Assembly: GCA_963602445.1 (NCBI GenBank)
Contig: CAVCIY010000036.1
Location: forward strand, 1 to 10,979
Length of the DNA stretch: 10,979 nt
Reading direction: 5' to 3'
Origin: Alangreenwoodia sp963602445
GTDB lineage: Bacteria; Bacillota; Clostridia; Peptostreptococcales; Anaerovoracaceae
Program-made: the position numbers and the translations under genes
Shown: positions 7,243-10,979 of the stretch, piece by piece
Layout of the letters: each line of letters starts with the position of its first letter
Numbering within the stretch: position 1 is the first letter of the stretch
The notes under the pieces: generated by a model
Database searches by the model: none
What the model was told of the DNA's origin: nothing
Seen by the model: only the letters and a program-made list of their open reading frames with translations

Positions 7243-7971
7243 ATGGATAATGAAACATATCAAATGATATATAAAACTCCGCAAGGCATGTCGGATATCA
7301 TAATCGAAAGTGACGGGGAAGTGCTGACACGTCTTTATTTTGAAGGATCTCGCGATGCTTTTAAAAGCAGAAAAAAGAATATTAAGTCAGCGGATTTTTG
7401 TCAAGATAAGATGAAAAAGGATAAAGAGCTTCAAGAAAAGGATAAAGAGCTTCAGGAAAAGGATAAAGAGCTTCAGGAAAAGAAAAAAGAGCTTCAAGAA
7501 TACGAAAGCGCAGCGACCGGGGAAAGCGCTAATCCGAAGGAATACATTCCGAAGGGATTTTCGGAAACGGTTCGCTGGCTGGACATTTACTTTGGCGGCA
7601 ATGTTCCGGACTTTGTTCCCAAATACAGAATTTATGAGGGGCTTACCGATTTCAGAGCGAAAGTATTGAAAATACTGAGTGAAATCCCGTACGGAAAAAC
7701 TGTTACATATGGCAGTATAGCAAAGAAAATTGCTGAAGAGGAAATTACAGAAGAGAAAATTTCTGAAAAAGAAATCGCCGGTGTCTCGTCTGACGGCGGT
7801 GTGAGGCGCATGTCTGCGCAGGCTGTCGGCGGGGCAGTGGGGTGGAATCCGATATGTATAATAATTCCGTGTCACAGAGTTGTGGGCGCCGGAGGAAAGC
7901 TTGTCGGGTACGGCGGCGGAATTTCAAACAAGCGGGCACTTTTGCAGCTCGAAATGAGAAAGCCGATATAG
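7243..7971 (+). CDS. ogt: Ogt-type methylated-DNA--protein-cysteine S-methyltransferase
   Basis: This is a suicide DNA repair protein that takes the alkyl group from O6-alkylguanine onto its own cysteine. From ATG 7243 the protein has 242 residues, longer than the usual 160-180. It contains the N-terminal domain (MSDIIIESDGEVLTRLYF), WLDIYFGG, IPYGKTVTYGSIA, the DNA-recognition stretch MSAQAVGGAVGWNP and the active site IIPCHRVVG (acceptor cysteine C210), then GGISNKRALL. Gln replaces the classical arginine finger, as I recall for this Firmicute subgroup. The excess length is repetitive: a KDKELQE coiled-coil block after the N-terminal domain and an EEEIT/EEKIS/EKEIA block in the helix-turn-helix. 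ATG 7243 is chosen because homology begins there and AAAGGG lies 13 bases upstream; the frame is open to 6985. The NifH-like gene follows 13 bases after the stop, so the two are probably cotranscribed. Confidence 0.87.
   Translation: MDNETYQMIYKTPQGMSDIIIESDGEVLTRLYFEGSRDAFKSRKKNIKSADFCQDKMKKDKELQEKDKELQEKDKELQEKKKELQEYESAATGESANPKEYIPKGFSETVRWLDIYFGGNVPDFVPKYRIYEGLTDFRAKVLKILSEIPYGKTVTYGSIAKKIAEEEITEEKISEKEIAGVSSDGGVRRMSAQAVGGAVGWNPICIIIPCHRVVGAGGKLVGYGGGISNKRALLQLEMRKPI
7420..7503 (+). repeat. Four 21-bp in-frame units encoding KELQE heptads
   Basis: Units start at 7420, 7441, 7462 and 7483 and encode DKELQEK three times and then KKELQEY. They are nearly identical at the DNA level (gataaagagcttca core), indicating recent expansion. 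The product is a short, highly charged helix with heptad periodicity, inserted between the two domains of the alkyltransferase. Confidence 0.95.
7735..7779 (+). repeat. Three 15-bp in-frame units in the alkyltransferase helix-turn-helix
   Basis: Units gaagaggaaattaca, gaagagaaaatttct and gaaaaagaaatcgcc encode EEEIT, EEKIS and EKEIA. They lie between the first helix (YGSIAKKIA) and the recognition helix (MSAQAVGGAVG), lengthening a turn that is normally only a few residues. Confidence 0.8.
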
Positions 7972-7984
7972 GAGAATAGTTGTT

Positions 7985-8743
7985 ATGATAAAAATTGCGA
8001 TATATGGCAAGGGCGGAATAGGAAAGTCAACTACGGCCGCCAATCTTGCGGCGGCTTTGGCGTCGAAAGGACTAAAGGTAATGCAGATAGGCTGCGATCC
8101 AAAGGCGGATTCTACCAGTAGGCTTCTTGGCGGACAGGAGTGTACAAGTGTGCTGGATTTGATAAGAGAATCGGAGTCGGAAGATGATATTACTTTGGAA
8201 GATATAGTGCATGAGGGATACGGCGGCGTGCTTTGTGTCGAAAGCGGCGGACCTACGCCGGGTGTGGGCTGCGCCGGAAGAGGCATTATTACTGCCTTCG
8301 AAAAACTTGAGGAGCTTGACGCATACGAATATTACAAACCGGACGCGGTTTTATATGACGTCCTCGGTGATGTCGTATGCGGCGGATTTGCTATGCCGAT
8401 GAGAAGACAATATGCAGACTTTGTATATATCGTGACTTCGGGTGAGAAGATGTCTTTATTTGCCGCGAGAAATATAGCTATGGCTATCGACAACTTCAAG
8501 GCGCGCAGGTATGCTGTCCTTGGCGGAATCATACTGAATAGACGCAATGTGGAAAATGAAGAGGAGATCGTACGAAATCTTGCCGAAGAGCTTGAAACTG
8601 AGATAACTGCCGATATTCCGCGCAGTGAAGACATTATAAAAGCCGAAAATATGGATAAGACTGTGATAGAGGCATTTCCGGATTCCGAAATCTCGTCCGT
8701 TTATCTCAGACTTGCCGAAAAAATCATATCTGATTGCGGTTAA
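7985..8743 (+). CDS. NifH-like iron protein, reductase component of a nitrogenase-like system
   Basis: This 252-residue P-loop ATPase of the NifH/BchL/CfbC family works as a homodimer that couples ATP hydrolysis to low-potential electron transfer from a [4Fe-4S] cluster to a partner protein. Visible motifs are the P-loop GKGGIGKST (8-16), switch I region GCDPKADST (36-44), VESGGPTPGVGCAGRG (85-100) with cluster ligand C96, and YDVLGDVVCGGFAMP (124-138) with ligand C132. R99 corresponds to the ADP-ribosylation-site arginine of true nitrogenase reductase. The C-terminus is about 30 residues shorter than in nitrogen-fixing NifH, a feature of nitrogenase-like reductases. The ATG has AGGAG at 7970-7974, overlapping the alkyltransferase stop, with 10-base spacing. 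The NifD/E-like partner follows after about 107 bases. It is not a chlorophyll enzyme by context; CfbC-like, Mar-like or an undefined group IV role are the alternatives. Confidence 0.95.
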   Translation: MIKIAIYGKGGIGKSTTAANLAAALASKGLKVMQIGCDPKADSTSRLLGGQECTSVLDLIRESESEDDITLEDIVHEGYGGVLCVESGGPTPGVGCAGRGIITAFEKLEELDAYEYYKPDAVLYDVLGDVVCGGFAMPMRRQYADFVYIVTSGEKMSLFAARNIAMAIDNFKARRYAVLGGIILNRRNVENEEEIVRNLAEELETEITADIPRSEDIIKAENMDKTVIEAFPDSEISSVYLRLAEKIISDCG

Positions 8744-8825
8744 GGAAACTATATCTGATTGCGGTTAAGGAAACTATATCTGATTGCAGTTAAAGAAACT
8801 ATATCTGATTGCAGTTAAGCAGATT
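8726..8825 (+). repeat. Four tandem 25-bp units running out of the NifH-like gene
   Basis: Units start at 8726, 8751, 8776 and 8801 and begin ATATCTGATTGC(G/A)GTTAA. The first includes the last codons (Ile-Ser-Asp-Cys-Gly) and stop codon of the NifH-like gene, so the spacer before the next gene is built from copies of that gene's tail. Units 1 and 2 are identical; unit 3 has two changes and unit 4 diverges at its end. The array almost fills the 107-base spacer. Confidence 0.95.
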
Positions 8826-8835
8826 CGTGCAGGGC

Positions 8836-8843
8836 AAAGGAGG
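8836..8843 (+). promoter_or_regulatory. Strong ribosome binding site for the NifD/E-like gene
   Basis: AAAGGAGG lies 7 bases before ATG 8851. It fixes the start there rather than at the in-frame ATG 8809, which would lie inside the 25-bp repeat array and has no such site. Confidence 0.85.
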
Positions 8844-8850
8844 ATGTCTG

Positions 8851-10113
8851 ATGGCGAAAAAAAAGAGACGCGAGCTCGCATATTATCTGCCGGAACCGGC
8901 CAAAGTGCATACTGTCTTGAGAATTCCGGGAAGCCATACTTTGTATATAGGTCCTCTTTCGTGTACAAGAAGACATATGGTGCACGCTCGCGAATACGGC
9001 GACGCGGGCAATGTTTCGTCATTATTTATCTCTGAGGCAGATGTGATATCGGGCCGTTATGAGGATTTTGTCGCAGAGAGCATCGCCGAACTTTCGGAGC
9101 TCATAAACCCGACGCCGCATATATTTTTTCTTGCCGTCTTTTGTATAGATGATTTTCTCGGAACCGACGAGGAGGCATTACTGGAGAGGCTTCGCAGCGA
9201 ATATCCGGAAAATCAGTTTGCAGTCCAGCATATCGATCCTGTATCATTAAATGACAAAATGAACATGGGCAGCAAAAAGAATGCGACATTTTATTCTTTC
9301 ATCAAGCCCGGACAGCCTAAGGACAAAGGTATAAATTTTGTGGGAAATTTTGTTTCACTTGAAAAGGACAATGATTTTCTTGCTCTGCTTGAGAAATGGG
9401 GAATCGGTCCGGTGCGCGAGCTTTTTCATTGTGAAACTTATGAGGATTACCAAAAGATGGGAAAAAGCTGTCTTAATATCCTTATGAGAAAAATCAGCCA
9501 GGGCGCGGCAGACCTTATGAAAGAGAAGCTGGGGATAGATTATTATCCTCTGATGCCTGGATATGACGCAAATGAAGTTGCCAGACAATATAATGAAGTC
9601 GGAAGGATGCTCGGAAAAGATGAAATAGATTTTTCCGATGAGATAAAATCTGCGATAAGTGACGCACGGCAAACAGCCGCTATGCTTGCCGGCCTTCCTG
9701 TCGCTGTGGACTGTTCCGCTTCGCTTATGCCGTCATATCTTGCCAAATCCCTTATCGAATATGGCTTTAATGTCAAATATGTCTTTAAATCGAGCCACGA
9801 ATTTAAGCTTGACGCAGAATCAGAAAATTATATAATCGAAGAATGTCCAGATGTCGTACTGACAACATCTGACAGTTTTATGCATGTGAAAGGCCTTGAC
9901 GGCAAGTCAAAAGATACGCGGAAAAAAGCAAAAAAAGAGTGTCTTGCGATAGGAGCGGATTGCTCGCTTATCCTAAACGCGGCCTATTTTGCCGACGTTT
10001 GGCATGACGAGGGATATTTTGGATTTCAGGGGATTCACAGGTTGATGGAAGTTATCAGAAATGCAGTTTTTTCTAAAGAAAAATCGGATGGTTCAGACGC
10101 GAAAGGGGTGTAG
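8851..10113 (+). CDS. NifD/NifE-like subunit of nitrogenase-like component 1
   Basis: This 420-residue protein has the nitrogenase component 1 fold. It begins with PGSHTLYIGPLSCTRRH, matching the family's GPVGC block, then IFFLAVFCIDDFLGTD, matching the block with the third P-cluster ligand. Cysteines 38 and 98 therefore correspond by spacing and context to NifD C88 and C154; the first ligand (C62) has no counterpart. The middle has a KEKLGIDYYPLMPGYDANEVARQ segment like the GIPW...GPTKT region, and a Rossmann-like VAVDCSASLMPSYLAKSLIEYGF core. The end, WHDEGYFGFQGIHRL, resembles the GPYHGFDGF block, but no aligned cofactor histidine is certain. It probably pairs with the next gene product around a [4Fe-4S] cluster. 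Substrate unknown. Start set by AAAGGAGG at 8836-8843; the next gene begins 3 bases after the stop, indicating translational coupling. Confidence 0.9.
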   Translation: MAKKKRRELAYYLPEPAKVHTVLRIPGSHTLYIGPLSCTRRHMVHAREYGDAGNVSSLFISEADVISGRYEDFVAESIAELSELINPTPHIFFLAVFCIDDFLGTDEEALLERLRSEYPENQFAVQHIDPVSLNDKMNMGSKKNATFYSFIKPGQPKDKGINFVGNFVSLEKDNDFLALLEKWGIGPVRELFHCETYEDYQKMGKSCLNILMRKISQGAADLMKEKLGIDYYPLMPGYDANEVARQYNEVGRMLGKDEIDFSDEIKSAISDARQTAAMLAGLPVAVDCSASLMPSYLAKSLIEYGFNVKYVFKSSHEFKLDAESENYIIEECPDVVLTTSDSFMHVKGLDGKSKDTRKKAKKECLAIGADCSLILNAAYFADVWHDEGYFGFQGIHRLMEVIRNAVFSKEKSDGSDAKGV

Positions 10114-10116
10114 ACG

Positions 10117-10979
10117 ATGGGACAGCTTTGTATATATCTCATACCTTTTGCGAGTGATTTTTCAGGCATTTGCTCGGCCTTTTACGATCTTGACTGTATG
10201 AGTGCGATCTGTGACGCTTCATGCTGTACAAGTCAATATGTTTATTATGATGAGCCCAGGTGGGAGAAGAAGGTCAAGCCTGTTCTGAGCTGTTCTATCA
10301 GAAACATTGATGCCGTAATGGGAAATGACGCGCGAATTGTGGATGAGATATGCCATGCCGCGGAAGAAATAGATACGGAAATAATTTCAATAGTCGGCAC
10401 GCCGGTTCCCGCTATTACCGGTATGGACATAGAAGGAATGGCAAGCGAGACAGAGGCGGTGACCGGGAAAGCGGCATTCGGATTCAATACTACAGGATTT
10501 TCTTATTATGACAAAGGTCTTATTTTGGCCGGAAAAGCGCTGATAGACAGATTTGCCAAGGGCGCAGGCGCCGGCGAAGTGCGGCGCGACGATGGACGAG
10601 CTGAATGTGCAGGCACCGGCGAAGTGCGGCGCGACGAAAAGAAAAAAATAAATATAATCGGCATGTCTCCGCTTGACTTTGGAGATGTCGGAAATGATAC
10701 CGATTTCAGAAAGTTTCTTGAGGACAACGGATGGGAGGTCATGTGCAATCTTTTTATGGGACTTACGACGGAGGATTTGAAAAATTGCGCAAAGGCCGAT
10801 ATCAATCTTGTGACTTCCGCTGCCGGTGTCGAGATCGCGGATTATCTAAATAAAAAATTTGCTATGCCTTATGTGGCGGGTGCACCTGTCGGAAAGGATT
10901 GCGGCATGATTTTGCTCGGAAAGCTGAATGATGCTTTAAGTGCCAAAAAAAAGCAGGTCGGAGGCTTAAGCACGGAATG
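10117..10979 (+). CDS. NifK/NifN-like subunit of nitrogenase-like component 1, 3' end outside window
   Basis: The frame is open from ATG 10117 to the window edge (287 residues visible; nitrogenase component 1 subunits usually exceed 400). GAAAGGGG at 10101-10108 is its ribosome binding site. The start DFSGICSAFYDLDCM leads to ICDASCCTSQYVYYDEPRW, equivalent to the HG-x-x-GC block, with C36/C37 at the NifK C95 position and C19 as a possible first ligand. SCSIRNIDAVMGND matches the SSS-x-x-x-AIFGG block. The next block reads GTPVPAITGMD where classical subunits have a TC-x-x-x-IGDD cysteine, so that ligand is lost. GFNTTGFSYYDKGLILAGKAL is the family's domain boundary, followed by a repeat linker and the IIGMSPLDFG domain. 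Such proteins occur in gut Clostridia as nitrogenase component 1 of unknown role. Confidence 0.88.
   Translation, partial: MGQLCIYLIPFASDFSGICSAFYDLDCMSAICDASCCTSQYVYYDEPRWEKKVKPVLSCSIRNIDAVMGNDARIVDEICHAAEEIDTEIISIVGTPVPAITGMDIEGMASETEAVTGKAAFGFNTTGFSYYDKGLILAGKALIDRFAKGAGAGEVRRDDGRAECAGTGEVRRDEKKKINIIGMSPLDFGDVGNDTDFRKFLEDNGWEVMCNLFMGLTTEDLKNCAKADINLVTSAAGVEIADYLNKKFAMPYVAGAPVGKDCGMILLGKLNDALSAKKKQVGGLSTE
10564..10635 (+). repeat. 45-bp-spaced in-frame duplication in NifK/N-like linker
   Basis: Two 27-bp copies (10564-10590 and 10609-10635) differ at one base and are offset by 45 bp. They encode AGAGEVRRD and AGTGEVRRD around DGRAEC. The block lies between the first domain and the Rossmann-like IIGMSPLDFG domain. 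Its GTGCGGCGCGAC core resembles the TGCGGCG cores in the U32 gene repeats. Confidence 0.9.

Noticed and set aside
7387..7875. A 162-residue minus-strand frame with membrane-like KLFILFL repeats
   Set aside because: It is the antisense of the alkyltransferase coiled-coil repeat; the hydrophobic look comes from reading the KELQE units backwards.
8809..8850. An earlier start for the NifD/E-like gene at ATG 8809
   Set aside because: That ATG lies in the fourth 25-bp repeat without a ribosome binding site, while ATG 8851 has AAAGGAGG at ideal spacing.
7985..10979. A true nitrogen-fixing nitrogenase
   Set aside because: The NifD/K-like proteins lack several P-cluster ligands and a clear FeMo-cofactor ligand pair, the NifH-like C-terminus is short, and no nifB, nifE/N pair or nifV is visible.

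Overview
The window looks like chromosomal DNA from an anaerobic Firmicute, most likely class Clostridia and plausibly Lachnospiraceae. This is inferred from strong AGGAGG-type ribosome binding sites, protein families typical of gut Clostridia (a long U32/DUF3656 protein, an ABC-F ATPase with a degenerate first Walker B tail, an MSAQAVGGAVG-type alkyltransferase) and a nitrogenase-like operon of a non-diazotrophic type. No RNA gene, insertion sequence, phage gene or CRISPR array was found.

Layout. (1) 1-3914, plus strand: a U32/DUF3656 protein whose N-terminus lies outside the window, then an ABC-F ATPase 21 bases later. Both families act on or near the ribosome. They end at a strong bidirectional hairpin terminator. 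(2) 3938-4046: a non-coding block of tandem 26-bp repeats. (3) 4062-6455, minus strand: a benzoate-CoA-ligase-like AMP-forming acyl-CoA ligase, and upstream of it a nucleoside phosphorylase/MTA-SAH nucleosidase-like enzyme, separated by a repeat-filled AT-rich spacer. (4) 6456-7242: a divergent intergenic region of about 790 bases holding several repeat families and candidate promoters. (5) 7243-10979, plus strand: a closely spaced set of an Ogt-type DNA alkyltransferase, a NifH-like iron protein, a NifD/E-like protein and a NifK/N-like protein that runs off the window end.

How the genes may work together. The last three genes form the two components of a nitrogenase-like reductase: an ATP-driven [4Fe-4S] electron donor plus a heterodimeric or heterotetrameric catalytic component. 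The NifH-like protein keeps all catalytic motifs. The two large subunits keep only part of the canonical P-cluster cysteine set and no clear FeMo-cofactor ligand pair, so this is not a dinitrogen-fixing nitrogenase. It belongs with the group IV and related nitrogenase-like enzymes, and its substrate cannot be read from the sequence. The nearby nucleosidase-like and alkyltransferase genes hint at alkyl/methylthio or S-adenosylmethionine by-product chemistry, but that is inference only.

The second striking property is short tandem repetition almost everywhere. Within genes, units of 15, 21, 24, 45 and 54 bp (all multiples of three) expand linkers and loops. Between genes, units of 25-26 bp (not multiples of three) occur, and two spacers appear to be copies of the 3' tail of the adjoining gene.
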